From NCBI GenBank assembly GCA_030268105.1, contig BSDZ01000086.1, forward strand, positions 1,364,001-1,428,000: a stretch of DNA of 64,000 bases. The letters run 5' to 3'. The translations under genes and the position numbers were made by a program. The notes under the pieces were generated by a model. The model did no database searches, was not told the DNA's origin, and saw nothing but the letters and a program-made list of their open reading frames with translations. The DNA is from Volvox africanus. Taxonomy: Eukaryota > Chlorophyta > Chlorophyceae > Chlamydomonadales > Volvocaceae. This document shows positions 1-13,800 of this stretch, one piece after another. Numbering within the stretch: position 1 is the stretch's first letter; the number at the start of each line of letters is the position of its first letter.

Positions 1-3000
1 ATTGCAGCCTGGGACTTACAATGTAAAGATCGGACCCACCCCCAACTTGGTTACTGGCGCTAATGCTGCCACTGCTGGGCGGCCGAGGGGGCCTCGGGCT
101 CAGCTCCTGATGGTGCTGCTGTACCTTCGGCTGCTGATCGTGTAGCGGTGCCAGTGAAGGCGGTATTGGTGACGGTGATTGTCGGAAGGCGATCCCAGCA
201 AGGCTGGTGTTGGCGGGCGTCAGGGTCGTCGTCGCCACCTGCGTCTGGCCCGAGCCGTTGCCGACGCTGCTGCCATCCGTTACCGCGACACTGCAGCCGT
301 CGTCATATGAGGCCACCGATTGCGAGCTGACCAGTGCGCCTTGTACATTTTGGTGGTTGCTACAACTGCCCTTCAGGCCATCAAAATCGCCGTGGCTTAG
401 TCCGTGTTCATCGCGGTGGTGGTGACGCAGGCCACTATTCATCGAACCTGTTAAATGCAGATTGGGTTGAAGCGGTAGCTGCTGTTGGTGCTGCTGCTGG
501 CGGGGTTGGTTGCTGGGATGCGAGAAGGTCAGGATGGAGGGGTCGCTCCTGCTCTCAAAGCCGCTCCCATTCCCGCTCTGAGATTGCAGATGCAGCAGAA
601 GGGAACAGCAGAAGGTAACATGAGGTGGGAGTCAGGTCGCGGCGGGCAATCTGTGATGGAAGAGACCCCTGGTGGTGGTCACGGCAACACACGTCGGCGC
701 TTCTCTCTTGGACCAATCGCTGATTGAGGCCTCAATCCTATGGTCCTATAATGCAGCACGCCATCCATATTTTATCAGCCCCCCGTGAGCCGAGCCGGTC
801 GGCCGTTTGCCGCGCTTCGAGGCATGGCATCTTGCCGTGCAAGGCCTCTCGCCCCAAAACAGAACTGTGCAACTGCCCTGCGCGGAACGCAAAATGCCGC
901 AGCGCTTTCTTGCCAATCCTGAACTCGTCAACTCAGGAGCGTGTCGGAGAAGAAAGTAGAATAATCAAAGAGATGTTTTAGGTTTTGGGGGCAGCACCGA
1001 CAGTCCCTTGTCCACTGCCCAGATAACCCTAGGTCCCCAACACCCCCATTCCGGGTGAAAAGAGCTTGTGCGAACCGGCTCGCGGGTCGCCCACGGCAAC
1101 CAACCAATAATGTCTCCAAACTCCATAGGCCGTAGCGGACCAGAGGGAGACATCCTAACCTATCCTTATCCTGACGCCATAACCTGTCCTTTAAACCGAA
1201 GGCGTACGACGTCCACGAGCCGAATGAGTGAGTGGGGCACGTCTTTGGCCGTGATGAAGTCAGTCACGTACCTGACGCGAGTGCCTCTGATGGCGCTGGT
1301 TGTGATGATGGGTGACTTGCCCCTGAGTACCACCATACCCCTCAGCTGAGGGGCTCTTTTCGCCATACGGTGGCTGCTGCGGATGCTGTATATGGCCGTG
1401 ATGTGTGTGGTGATTCCTGGTCTGGTGGTGGTGGTGATACGGGTCGGGGGGATGAGCTCCTTGCGGTTGGACAGCACTTCTGAAGCCAGCGAGGTCGTCC
1501 AGGCCTCCCGATACGGACCCCGGCGCAGAAGCGTGATGGTGCCGCGACTTCTGTTGCTGCCTATGCTGCTGTTGCGGCCACTCAACGCTACCGGCACTTC
1601 CACCGCGGCCAGCAGCCGCTGGGGCACCCGCGGGAGCTGCAGCGCCGCTGGTGCTGATCCGCATGCCACTGCTGCCGCTGCAAGCGGACAGTCGCGCCCC
1701 ACGGCTGCTGTGCCGCTGCATATGCATATGCTGGCCTTGATTTTGCGAGGTGTACAGGTTTTGCGCCCAGTTGCTGCCTCGTCCACTGCAAGAGCGGTCC
1801 TTGAGGTGGGCGCAGCCCAGGTTACGACTGACGGCGATGTCGGCGCAGGAGCCATCTGGGGCAGTGACCTGGCGATTACGGCGTGGTTGAATTGTGCACG
1901 TTGTGAAGTACAGTGCGGAAATAACCCCAGTCAATTTGGCCGGATGGGAAGTGTGGACGAGTGCAGGGTTCAGCGTACCGCCGCCGGATAGGATAGTTAG
2001 TGGCGATGAATCCGGCAAGGCCAAGTGCCACTACTTACAGGAGTACCTCGTGTGCATTAGTCGTGGCACCCTGCCCTTGTCATTTAGACCAATGACTTCC
2101 ACTTCCCACCTTCGATTTCACCAACAATCCACTCACCCGCCCGCCCTCCCCACCCATTGCCCATCCCGACCCAACCCCAGCCAAACTCACAATCCCTCAA
2201 CCGCGCTCTCCATTCCCTAGCGCCTCACCTGCAGGTAGCCGTCCGAGCTGAGCTGCACACCTAGGGCCAGTAGCCGCTGCCGCTCCAATAACGCCGCGCC
2301 GCAAACCGCCGCGCCCGCATCCGGTCGTCCCGTGCCAGCTTTGTGATCCACTGTCAGTTGCCTGTGGGGGCGCGGATGCGGGCGCCATGGAAGGAGAGGG
2401 AGAGGTGGAGAGCCCTAGAGAGGTGGAGACCCGCAGGGCACTGATTCTGCCGGTAAATAGTCCGAACATTCAAGGTAACAAGGGCTGCAGCGATTCGCTG
2501 CGTGCGCTCCTCACCCCCCGCCTCACTCCTCACCCCTCACTCCTCACCCCCCTCCTGTGCCCTTCAGTAAGGTAAGAAGTGTAAAGTGCGAAGTTCAAAG
2601 CTGACGACACATGCCTGCTGTCCCCGGGATGGCCAGATCCGTACTAAAGCGGAAAACATTGCGGTTGAGGGGCAGTGGTCCTGAGAATAAGAATCATGGC
2701 CAATCACATCTAGATCGCACGCGGCAGGACCAACGGACGGGGGTCCCGACACTCTTGCGCGCATACCGCCATGCTTCCCCTCGCAGACCTGCCTCCACAA
2801 AGCCACTGGCCTCCCGGCCCTCCCTCCCTCCCATCCAAGCTTCCCCAATGCATGCATATATATATATATGTGTGTGTGTGTGTGTTTTAATGTATGAAAT
2901 ATGTTATGGATATTCTACAACATCAGTATAGAGCCCTTTCCTCATATGGGACAACAGCGGGGGAAACGCCAGATGGGTTCCCGAGCGCCTTCCGCACCTG

Positions 3001-6000
3001 GCCTCGCCATCATCGCATACCACCGCCCGGCAGTCACCCACGTTAGCCAGCCAAAGACTGCCCCCCAGCATCAGCGCCACGAGCGCCGTAGTGCCGCTGT
3101 GACAGTCCTGTGGGGCATGAGCACATTGTCACAGTGTACTTAGTCACAGTGTACCTTGCCTTGCCTTGCCTAGTACCTTGCCTATTACCTTGCCTATTAC
3201 CTTGCCTTGCCTAGTACCTTGCCTTGCCTAGTGTCTCATGTACCTAAACCCTAAGTCGCAGTATATCATGACACAAAGATCGTGAACGACGAACCGAATT
3301 GCGATGCAACAGGGAAGGGTACATTATTTCAGACGGCCTCAGACCGCATTCGATGATTGGTGGCCCGTGGTGAGGTGCCATCTGCCGTTATAGCTATTAC
3401 CAGAAGTCTGCATGGTGCAGCGCTGAGGTGAAACTTGATACATCATCCAGTATGCAGGCAATGTGCGCTTCTGAATTCAAAGCCGGATCTAGGTGCTCAG
3501 CCAGATTCAATCTACTGCGGCAGTATGACAAGGGACCAACCGACGGCGAGGAGTGTTGCACACTTGTGCAAAACCAATGACCCCGAAGATGTCGCCAAAA
3601 TCGTGCTTGTGCGATATCTTCTTAAAGCATCTGTTTCCTGCAATAAACCAGGCCCGATAATCGACCGCCGAACCACCGCACCTGGTCCATAAGCTCCCGC
3701 TCGCACCGCAGCAGCGCGTTGCGCAGCGCTGCTGGTGGGTCTGGCGGTTGACATCCGCACCCGCTGTCGTACGCAGCCAGTGACGTCTGCCGTCGCTCTG
3801 CAGCTGCCGAATGGTTGAGAGGTGGGGCCCAGGGCCCGTCAGCGTAGGCCTCCTCCTCGTCCTCCTCAAACTCCTCGCCATCGTCGTCCGCTGCCCAGTC
3901 ATCATAACCGTTCGATGAAGCCACGTCAGCCGGGTCCCAGTCGAACGCCCCTATCGGCCCCGGCGTCCGCAGCTCCAGGCTAAGGCCTGATGAATTCCGA
4001 CGCGCCCCCTCCGGCGTCACAGCCGAACCGACGGATACTTCTACCGCGGGTCTCGGAGCCAAGGTTGCGGCTTCCCCCGTCAGCTGTGACCCTGGCACCG
4101 CGCCAAGGTCCAGCTCTACCTCCTTCACATCTCCGGAGCCTTCAGATAGCTCGGTGAGAGGAGATGCTACTGCTACAGCTGCAGCAGCAGCCACAGCTGC
4201 CGCAGTAGCAGCCGCCGAGGCTGCTGCGGCTGCGGCCATTGTAGGGGAAGCAGGGGCAGCCGCGGCCGCGATGGGGCGACTATCAGTTCTGAAGGACCCC
4301 GAAACAATGGTTAGGGTCGAACTTGTTGTGCACGAAAAGATAACCTCAGGCCGCTTCTCATGTTCCTGTGGCAGTATCTGCTGCCCTAGCACGGCGACCG
4401 GTTGCGGCGCTACGGCAGGCTGCTGTTGCTGCTCCAGTTCCAGCTGCTGCTTCGCCAAGTCCTGCTGCTGTGAATGGCGGGGCGCCGGCGCCTCCGACGT
4501 GGCGGCCTGTTGCTGCTGCTGCTGGTGGCGGAGATGTGGTGGCTGGTACGGCTGCAGGTTCGGCTGAGAGTGTTGCGAGTTCCTCTGTTGGTGCTGATGG
4601 CTGTGATGGCGGTGTTGATTGGGAAGGTTCTGGCGAACATGGTGTTGATGGTGTTGATGCTGGGCGGGCTGTGGTATCTCCAAGACGGGAGGGCATCCTA
4701 TCTGGCTCGCGACCTCCTCCAGGACGTGCTGGGCCAGGTGCTCCTTACGGGCGGAAAGGTAAGGAAAGGGGTCAACAGGGCATCCGGTACATACATAGCA
4801 TACCACATCACGTACCACATCACATACTACCATAGCATACCACATCACGGCATAGGAAATCATAGCATAGGACATCACAGCATAGTACCATCACAATGCA
4901 CGAGGTGTGTAGCGGGTAAACGGGGCGGAGCAACTCGACAAATAAGGAAGCTGCCGGTGCATTCCGGACACCGTGGCATGCACATATGGGGTGTCATCAT
5001 GGAAGTGGCCTAACTTTCCTACTTGACGCTGTTGGCGTATCCGTGTCGTGACGTATCTGGTGCACTGCGTCACTCACTTCGAGGTACGACACCGCACCGC
5101 TGCCTGCATGGCCGTCCAGCACCGCCATGAGCACTGCCCTCCGACAGCCACTAAAGTGCGGGTGATGTGACAAGTCGTAGACCAGGACTCGGTCCTCCAT
5201 CTTCGAGGAGACACCCTGAGCGGTAGTGTTCAGAACCGGTATTCACGAATGAGGGATAAGGCCCTTCACATTGCAGCGAAGAGTGCGTCCGTCACCCAAG
5301 CAGAGCCAGGGTCCTTACATTCCAGGTCACCAACGTATGAAGGCATGCACGTATAGAAACCACCTATGTAAATCTAAATCGCATGTCGAAGGGTAACGAG
5401 GTGGGGTAGGGGCTGAAATGGCAATCTCTCCTCGCCTTCAGGCGCCGTTGGAGGGAGGAGCCAGTGATTTGCACCGCATTGCATCCCATCCCATCACCGG
5501 ATTGCATCCATCAGCCCATCACCCCACCTGGACCGCGCATCTACCCATGTCGTACTGCAGGTCGGGGCTACCAGCTGCCAAGTTGATCTGCAAACAAAAC
5601 ATTGTATTGTCAACATGGTATCACACTTTACCAAGTTAAGATTCTGCACTCAAAAGGTCAATTAGGAGGGAGCCAAATTGCGGTGCTTCTGGTGCGGCAC
5701 TTTGATGCTGCTGTACCGTCCCACCTCTTCTTAAACTAGGCCTTTCATTCCAGAGATTGTTTTTCTTAATTGCTTGATTTGCTGTGAAGTAATTGGTCCG
5801 TGTCATAGCTAATAGCTAGCCTAATAGCTATGGCGCCCTGTCTAGCCCAGACCGAGGCAAGAGTGCACGACCCAACGCCCAGACCTAAGGCGCAGTAGCC
5901 TTCCTTTGCTCGTTTATTTCGATCCAAATGTCTTGCCCTTAAGCGACAGTTGCTATATATTAGGAGCATACTCGCCTGCTTGGGCACGATAACACGCTCC

Positions 6001-6194
6001 TTGCCCGCTTCCTCCACCTCCTCGTCGTTCAGGAACAACGCATGGGATCGAACCCTACTGAGGCCGAGCCCAGCGCTGCTGCCTCCTGACCGAGGCCCTC
6101 CAGGCTCCTGCTCCCGGTCGCGGCCAGCAACAGGTGGGAATGACTGTGTGTCCACAGAGGCGGCACCGCTGTCCGACGCCGCCAGGCTGCTCAC
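1..6194 (-). CDS. PP2C-family Ser/Thr protein phosphatase with large Gln/His-rich insertions (3' partial)
   Basis: Metal-dependent Ser/Thr phosphatase. Exons (minus, all phases agree): 6194-5976, 5587-5528, 5215-5078, 4743-3682, 3107-2998, 2361-2229, 1868-1272, 576-<1. Joined in order they give the PP2C blocks: YDMGRCAVQGVSSKMEDR (metal-site Glu-Asp), AVLDGHAGSGAVSYL (metal-site Asp-Gly), SGTTALVAL, LANVGDCRAVV, QLTVDHKAG and ADIAVSRNLGCAHLKD. The DGxWD and last metal-Asp blocks are not seen and should lie off the left edge. Exon 4 inserts about 330 residues rich in Gln, His and Ala plus an acidic run between EHLAQHVLEE and SGTTAL. Exons 7 and 8 add His/Gln/Ser-rich tracts. Exon 1 (73 codons) ends at a GC donor (CAG|GCGAGT), and this is the only junction that keeps frame. 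The ALGD position of the family reads NLGC here. Targeting and substrate are unknown. Confident about family; exon edges are inferred. Confidence 0.85.
3151..3232. repeat. CCTTG/CCTAGTA minisatellite in a PP2C intron
   Basis: Repeated units of the type TACCTTGCCTTGCC and TACCTTGCCTAT occur in the intron between PP2C exons 4 and 5. No coding function is apparent. Confidence 0.8.
4790..4892. repeat. Degenerate CATAGCATACCACATCAC tandem repeat in a PP2C intron
   Basis: Several imperfect copies of a CATAGCATA/CCACATCAC unit fill the intron between exon 3 (ends 5078) and exon 4 (starts 4743) of the PP2C gene. Confidence 0.7.
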
Positions 6195-7836
6195 CTACGA
6201 GCCGCAGCATACAGCACACAAAAGGCATGCATGCACGATGGAAGAGGGTCCTATTCAGGAGTTTGGGAGCAACGATTCAGGTGGGAATCAGGTGAAGGTA
6301 AGTGATGAAGGTGACTGCGGGATTGGGCCAGGTACGGTGACCGTCACTTCAAGGATACCATTTTGGGAAAGTATTGATTGATTTATGGTAGTTATAGTTG
6401 GGGTGCGTTTCGCGCCGAATGGCAACTGTGAGCACTTGAGCTACTGCTACCCACGGGAGACGTGGAACGGCCAGACGTGGCAGGTAGACAATCGCCATAC
6501 AGCAGCAGCGCGGGATATGCTCGTGTAAGAGATATAATTATTATTTGATGGCTGTGAACGACGTTGCAAACAACCATGGATTGCGGCAACGGTCCGCAGA
6601 TGCCAATTTCTTCGTTACTTCCGCGACTGAGTTCCTGTGCATAGTGCATGTACTTGTCGATTTATTAAATATGTGGGACCTCGTAATGCAAAACGTGTGG
6701 CAATACGCACGGCCTCTCAAGAACCAGGTTAGCTCTCCATTCTCACCAACGACACTGGTCAGGTTCACACACCTGACCGTTCCGGTAGCATAAAAACATT
6801 GTGTGCAAATCAATCATGTATGACTTGCCTAAATTTTGCACTTAAGCAGCACAGAAACGGAACGTATGCAGACGCTCTGAGCCTCTGAGCCTCTGACCCT
6901 CTGGCCCTACTGACCCTTGCCTAGTGGACAACAAAACCCAGCCGCAACAGGTGCGCGCAAAACCAATTCAACGAATAAGTTGTCATCAAGGCCACTCTTG
7001 CCTCTTGTGAAGACACTTACCGATAGGGACATCGCTTTGCGCCACTCCTTACAAAGTACACGTTGTCCTTCGACAAATTGTCAAAACGTAACAGAAAATT
7101 GGACTTGGTAACGAAAGGTGCTCCATATGAAGACCTTTCTTGGATTACTGGCCCATACCGATAACGGTTAAGAGTCAGAGTCTTGAAGAGCCGTTGCAAC
7201 GATTATTACAACTCCTTGTGTGAGAAGTGATAGCACTATTGCAAGCCAATGCGTTTTTGTGCCGCTAACGGTTTGCTGGTGTCTTGATGAGGGATGCTGT
7301 ACGATAGTGTCATATTGACGTCGTGAACCTGCCCGTCCACCCGGGCAACGTGAACCGTCGACAATCCAACATATATCATCTTTCAGCCTGCGAGTTGCAA
7401 TGTCATTTCATGCGCACTTACCGTGCAACCCTGGTCCTGCAATGTCGCTAAATTGTAGCGGTTGCTAGCTGCAACCGTTCTTTACGATGTCTGCCTTAAA
7501 AGATTGACGCAAAGCCAGCAGCTTCTCAATTTAGTTCTTGAAAGTAACACTGCATATCTATGTGCATGCTTGTTGTATGCCCACCCTTCGCTGGTGGGGC
7601 CGGCCCTTAGCCCGGGAAATGGACTGATACGGCTTACTTTTGACGCGACCCAGTTTAACACCAGTGCTAATACCGCAAGAACCTTACTAGCAACCTTTCT
7701 TTGTCATAGATTAGGAGTGACATTGTATGCTGTACACCGTTGGAAAGATTTTCTAGAGTATGATGGTACCCTTATGCAGAGCTCTGATCCTATGTACAAG
7801 CCCTTTAACAAGCCGATACTGAACTTGAAGTGAGAT
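6195..7836. other. Divergent intergenic region between the PP2C and NSUN5 genes
   Basis: This 1.64 kb lies head-to-head between PP2C (minus, start 6194) and NSUN5 (plus, start 7837), so it must hold both promoters. A degenerate CTCTGAGCCT/CTCTGACC run sits near 6876-6905. The longest open frame is 7462-7833 plus (123 codons); it resembles no family I know and ends 3 bases before the NSUN5 ATG. Nothing else is recognisable. Confidence 0.6.
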
Positions 7837-10800
7837 ATGCCAAAACCGAAACGGCGCAACCCTGTCGTGCATGTACCCAAGGCCGCCGTTCGCCAATCGG
7901 TATCGGAGAACTCACAAACACACACAAGGTATTCATTACGAGTTGCAAGGCAAGAACATGTGCCTAATGCTGCGTCGGGTCCCAACGGCGGCTGTCGCGG
8001 CAAGCGATCGCGAAAAGGAAATGATGCGGATTTGAAGCACACAGACGTCAAACGGCGGAAAATTCATGTACAGAGTGGTCCACGGCGTTGGCTTGACGGC
8101 GCCGACCGAGCATGCAGCCAGTGGCGTCCCCTCAGCGTCGTTCACAAGCAGGCGGCCTTCGCGGTCCAGCGGCTCCTCGAGGCGGACAGCAGTCGCAAGC
8201 ACGGCGCCAGCCTGAAGTCGCTGACACTTGCCCCGCATATAGAAGCGAAGAAGGCCACTTTCGCGGTCACGTGCCAGGTGCTTAAATGTAAGACACGCGA
8301 AGAAGCTATACCCTTTCGGTCCGCCCAGCCTAAATAAGCCCTCGTAGTCATCCACAGCCGCTCCTCTGCCTTCTCCACTGCGGGGAAGGGGAGGGGGAGC
8401 AGAAGATGAAGACCAGCTCAAGGGGGGAGGCAGAAGCGATAGCGGACGGCAGATGCGGGTCCTACAGCAGCCGTTCTCATGTTTAGCCAGCAGGGCTCTG
8501 GGAAGAGGCGCTCTGCTTGCTTCGTGCCGTAAAGAACGGGCTCTAGGATTCGCGCGTGGTGGGCTTTCTCGAGGGGTCCAGTCGGTTACGTTGTTTTTGT
8601 TGAAAGTTGGGTTTTGAAAGTCGGCTGTGGCGATGTGCCCCAGCCGGGGTCAAGAGTGCGATATCTCCACATCCTATCTTCACTTCCCGATGTCGCATTG
8701 AAACAGTCGACAAAGGAAGCCCCCTCTGCGGCTGTGAATACATCCAACGTGTATATCGTGTATATACAGTAGGTTGAGAGGAGAGACGCACAATACCGAG
8801 TGTGTGCATGCGCGTGCGGATAAGGCAGCAGGGGTGGGCAAGGGAGCCGTCACCCCCCTGGCAGGAAACTGCTTCGCAGTGTAGTCGTGTGGATGAATTT
8901 GCCCTGCTCGTACGTCTTAACAGCTCAGACGGCTTGGCAGCAACAGCGCCTGGTGGCAAGGCGGTCCCTGTCCCGATTGTTGGGTCCCTGTGCTCGCCTC
9001 AGTGCCCGGGATGGCCGTCAGGGGGAGGTCAGGCGGAAATCCGCATGCATAAAATGGATTTGGGAGGGAGGGACAGGGAGGGACGGGGAGGGAGGGAGGG
9101 AGCCAAACGCTGCGCAGCACGGTGCAAGTGGGGGACCGCACCTTGCCGACCCGCTGCGTGAGCTGACTGTGTCTTGAGTGCCGCACCTAGCTGCTCCTCA
9201 CTCACAGCGGGCGGCCCCTATGGATCAGCTACAATCATTATCCGATTGCGCCTATCAGTGTTCCTCACCCATTCCCCTTCCTGAACTTTGCTTCGTGCGA
9301 CACCTTGTCGCCTGAGGTCCCTGCGTGAGGTCCCTGCCTGAGTCCTCTCCTGCTACTGCTCCTGCTCCTGTTACTGCAACAACTACTGCTATGCTACTGC
9401 TATTGCTCCTGCTGCTGCTGCTACTGGTGCTCTGTGATGTGCCCAGTTACCTAACTAAAGACGCGCACCTCCTTACCCGCCCGCCTGCCCGCCCACCGGC
9501 TGCCTGTTGGTTGGGTGTCTGTGCCCCCTCCGCCTGCCCCCGGTGGAATTCATAGTCTCCCAGATTTTGGAGCGACTGGACGAGCAGGCCGAGCTCACAG
9601 CAAGCGAGCCAAAAGTATGTGTGACCGCCCCTCTCTTGGAGTATCAACATTACCACCACCATCATCATCATCGTGCCATGCTTCTCTGTGGTTTGGAATG
9701 CCCTTTTAATTGTTGAGGTTCCAGACAGTAACCTCGCTGTCAGCCGCGGCTCCTGAAGGGCCTTATGCTTCTGAACCGCTGCTTCCAAAAGCGCCCTTTG
9801 CTCTGACCTATGCGCGCTGCCCCCGAATGGCCCCTACGGGTTCCCTTCCAGCTGGGGAAGTACGTGGTGATGGTACTATTGTACGAGCTGCTGCGTGGGC
9901 AGGTGTGTACAAGGACTATACAGTGCGATGGCATCCTATGAACGTACCGTGCTGTACGAATCATGCAGTACGGGCTTCACAATACGGCTTTCTGCTGACG
10001 CTGGCTCATCATCACAGACGCCCATGACGTTCATCCTTGTTTGTGTAAAATGAAGCATCCTTCGCACCGCACCCGACGGCACATCCCATACCCACCTCGC
10101 TCACTATCAGTTAGGGTGCTTCCTCCCTCCCTCAAAAAACTTCACACGCTTAACCACACGCTCCTAATATTGGCGTGTCCTCACCACCATCACCACCACC
10201 ACAACAAAAACAAAAACAAAAACAACACTCCCACAACCATGTCTCCCATTCACACACACGTATCACGATCCCAAAAAATGTCGATGCGAACTGACCGCAG
10301 GGGCTCGAGCGAAAAGGCCCAGCAGAGCGGGCTGTGCTGGCATCTGAGGTAGGACAAGAAAGGTTTCGGCCCCGTCTGCACGGTCACGGAGCCTTTGCTA
10401 CCGGATCATTCGTTGTTTGTGGGCGCTGCAGTACATAAAGCTTTCGGGAGGTCCGGACTACACAGCACAGCCTAGCACAGCAGCATGTGGAAGGAAAGCA
10501 CGCGCGCTTGCATGACCACATGCCGTATGCTTGACGAAACTTGCGTTCATGCAAGCGCGCATGCTTTCCTTCCACATCCTAATTTCGCGCACACTCGCAG
10601 AACCGGGTATCGTTTCGTTGCTGGAGGAGTCGGTGGAGGTGAACTTGCGCGTCTTCCCATTAAGCGGGTCTCCTTCGCCCGCGCCTTCCACTAGCCCTCT
10701 CCACTAGCCCTCTCCACTACCTCTACCCCCTCGCCCGCCGCGTGCGGATATGGCCCGAAGCGTTGGGATGTCCTGCTGTGGGCTTCTATGCAAACAACTT

Positions 10801-13800
10801 CTCCCTGCCCAATGGCAGCAGTCACGCCACCACAGCTACCTCACTCACTTGCTTCCTGGCCCTACCCCGTCTCGGCCTCTACTGGCAAACCCACTTCACT
10901 CCGCCCGAATGCAACCCACGCCGGTACTTCACTTCCCACCACAGCCTAAGCTCCGAGCGGCTATGGACGCTATGTTGCTTGAGGCAGGGGTGAAGGTAGG
11001 AGCGGTGATAAAAAAAGGGGTTATTGGCTTGAACCGGGGACCTGGCGGGCGAAGCTCCAAGGATGTGACCCGTTTAAAATCCATGGCATGTTTGATTGCT
11101 GTCGGCACATATAGGCTCCGAAACATGTACTGTGTTACGGTGCGATTCATATGCGTACTGATGTACGATAGCACGAAGGAATTTTAATATGGAAACCGAA
11201 CTTTAAATACTAAAAAAAGGTTACACAGGGTGTGGGTACAGCGTATTGCTGTGCTTCACTTCCCAATATGGGCGCGGGTTTATGCCGTACTGGCACTGTC
11301 CGGTCATACGTTTGTATCCCCCAGGAGTGGCACTTCATGTTCATGGTGTTCATGATTGCATTTTCGGGCGAATGTTGTGCGAATATTTCCCTCTCCTGCC
11401 CTCTCCTGCCCTCTCCTGCCCGGTCCTGGATTACTCAGACGCTGGATGAACTTTTAGCGAAGCGGCATCAGGGGCTGCAGAGTGGCAGTGACGGCCCTGG
11501 TTGTGGTGGTGGTGGTGGGTTGGTTCCCGAAGTGCCCCACCCGAGGTGGGTGCGTGTCAACCTGCTCAAGGCAAACTTGGATGACGTCATCCGACAGCTG
11601 GACAAGCATCTGCAATCCATGGAAAAAGTACGCAGAACTTACAATATCTCGCATACGGTACGAGGCCATGGACGTCATGTGAGGTTGTCTACGGCGCCGT
11701 TAGTCAAACGTTCCGATCGGATCTTGACGTGTCATTGTTTCATCTTTCCTCCCTCACCTATCATGTGGCGCATGGTTTGGGGTTTCTCCTACGCACTCTC
11801 CCTCCCTCCCAACCTCCGTGCTACCCTCCGTGCTACCCTCCGTGCCTCCCTCCCTCCCTCCCTCCCTCTTGGATGCAACGGGTAAACCTGACCTGCAGAC
11901 CATACCCCACCAGGAGGAGAAGAAGCGGCAGCAACAGACGGAAACGCGCAAACAGCAGAAGAAGGCTGCGGCGATCCAACACCAGGAGCAGCAGCAGGCG
12001 CAGCAGCCTCAAGTGGTCTTGGACACATTGCTCCCCGACCTGCTGGCGTTGCCGCCGGGCACCGACCTCCACGACCACCCGTTGGTGACCCGCGGGTCAG
12101 TGGTGCTTCAGAGCAAGGCCTCCTGCATGCCCGCCCGCGCGTTAAACCCTGAGCCGGGCTGGACGGTGGTGGATTGCTGTGCGGCCCCCGGCAACAAGAC
12201 CACGCACCTGGCGGCCATGTTAGGAAACAAAGGTAAGGAAGCCGGGACGAGGCTCGGGCTGAGGTTGGGAGTTGGGGGTTAAGCAACCCATTTCTCAAGT
12301 CAGTGGTGGTCATGGATCTTTACCTCAACCCTACGTTGCGAATGATCTACTCGAAAAGGTGAAAGACGGAAAGATGTGCTTGCTGAACCCGGTGGGGGCA
12401 GCTGGTCAAGAGTTTGTCCGAATCAGGAAAGAAACGCATGCACCGTGACGCATCATGAAAGGAGCGCATGCATCTGCGCGTGGCGTCCAGCGGTCTAGCT
12501 TAATTAGCATGGTTTGGTGAAGCTAGTTACCTCTGTTACGCCTGTGTCACGCTTTGTTACGGTGTGGTAATGTACCCGGCCATGCTGCAGGACAGTATAG
12601 TATGTTCTGCGGATATGGGGATAGGGCGCAACAGCACAACCCTGGGCCGCCTCGTCCTCCCGATATGCACACATCATGTGTACCTCTGATCTTCCCCGGA
12701 TCTTCACCGTCCCAAAACCCCCCACCCGTACTCCCCTTCCTTTGAACACCCAGGCCGCGTGCTGGCATTCGACAAGGACCCCAAGCGTCTGGTCCGACTG
12801 AGAGCCAATGCGGCGCTGACGGGCGCCTCCTGTATAGAGGCGCGGCTGGCAGATTTCCTGTCATTGAATCCGACTGCACCCGAATTCCGAGAGGTGATTT
12901 GTTGTCGGGGAGGAGGGGCTCGGTTATCTTTTTCAAGCTCCTGGTATTACTTGATTTACAACTTATTACAACATATCCATGCAACATGGGAGGTATTGCG
13001 GGGCGGGGTGGGGGGCTCACCCAGGGGGTTTGTGGTTCCCGCCAGTGATGAAGCCGGAGGAAATGTGTTCGGATACCCAAACATGTCCCTGGCCATCCTT
13101 TGACTTGCTTGCTGAGGATATAATATTTATTGACATGGTCGTGGTGTTGGTAATGAAGATGTGGTGAGGGGTGGTGAACGAGTCTCGTCGTAACCCATCA
13201 CTGTTGTTCTTTTCTTAGCACCTCCGCGCAACAATCCGCGACATGCCTCTGTGGGTCCGAAGAGCTCAGTCGCTCTGTCGCCGTGTCTTGGGCTTCTGCG
13301 CCTTCCATCTATCCATACCTGCAATCCGCAACCCCATTTGTGCCGGCCTGTAAATATTTTCTCTTTTTCTCTTCTGTCCAGATTGGTTCGATTTTGTCAC
13401 CTTGCTACGCTTCTATGCTGCTAAGTATCTTCAGGAGCAAGTGCATTTTCAGCCTCTTTGTTAAAGAGCCTCCATTATATATACTCCGATTGTAACTGAA
13501 CCCCCCCCTTATGCCCTCCTGATTATATAGGTCCGGGGTGTACTGCTGGACCCTTCGTGCTCCGGCTCCGGAACCATCTTCACACGCATGGACCACCTGC
13601 TGCCTAGCCACAGGCTTAGGGGCGCCGCAGCAGCCACAACTGGTGCGACAGGCACGACCGAAGCTGCAACGGCGACGCATGCCCCGAGCACCTCCCCAGC
13701 CTCAGCTCCAACCTCCATCGCCACGAGGAGTAAGAAAAACGAGGACGAAGCGGATAAGGCGATGCAGCAGCAGCAGCAGCAGCAGGGGTTGGATGTTTCA

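Noticed and set aside
1383..1991. 202-codon plus-strand ORF
   Set aside because: Antisense of the His/Gln-rich PP2C exon 1868-1272.
3622..4878. 418-codon minus ORF as an independent gene
   Set aside because: It includes PP2C exon 4 plus intron read-through at both ends; true edges are 4743 and 3682.
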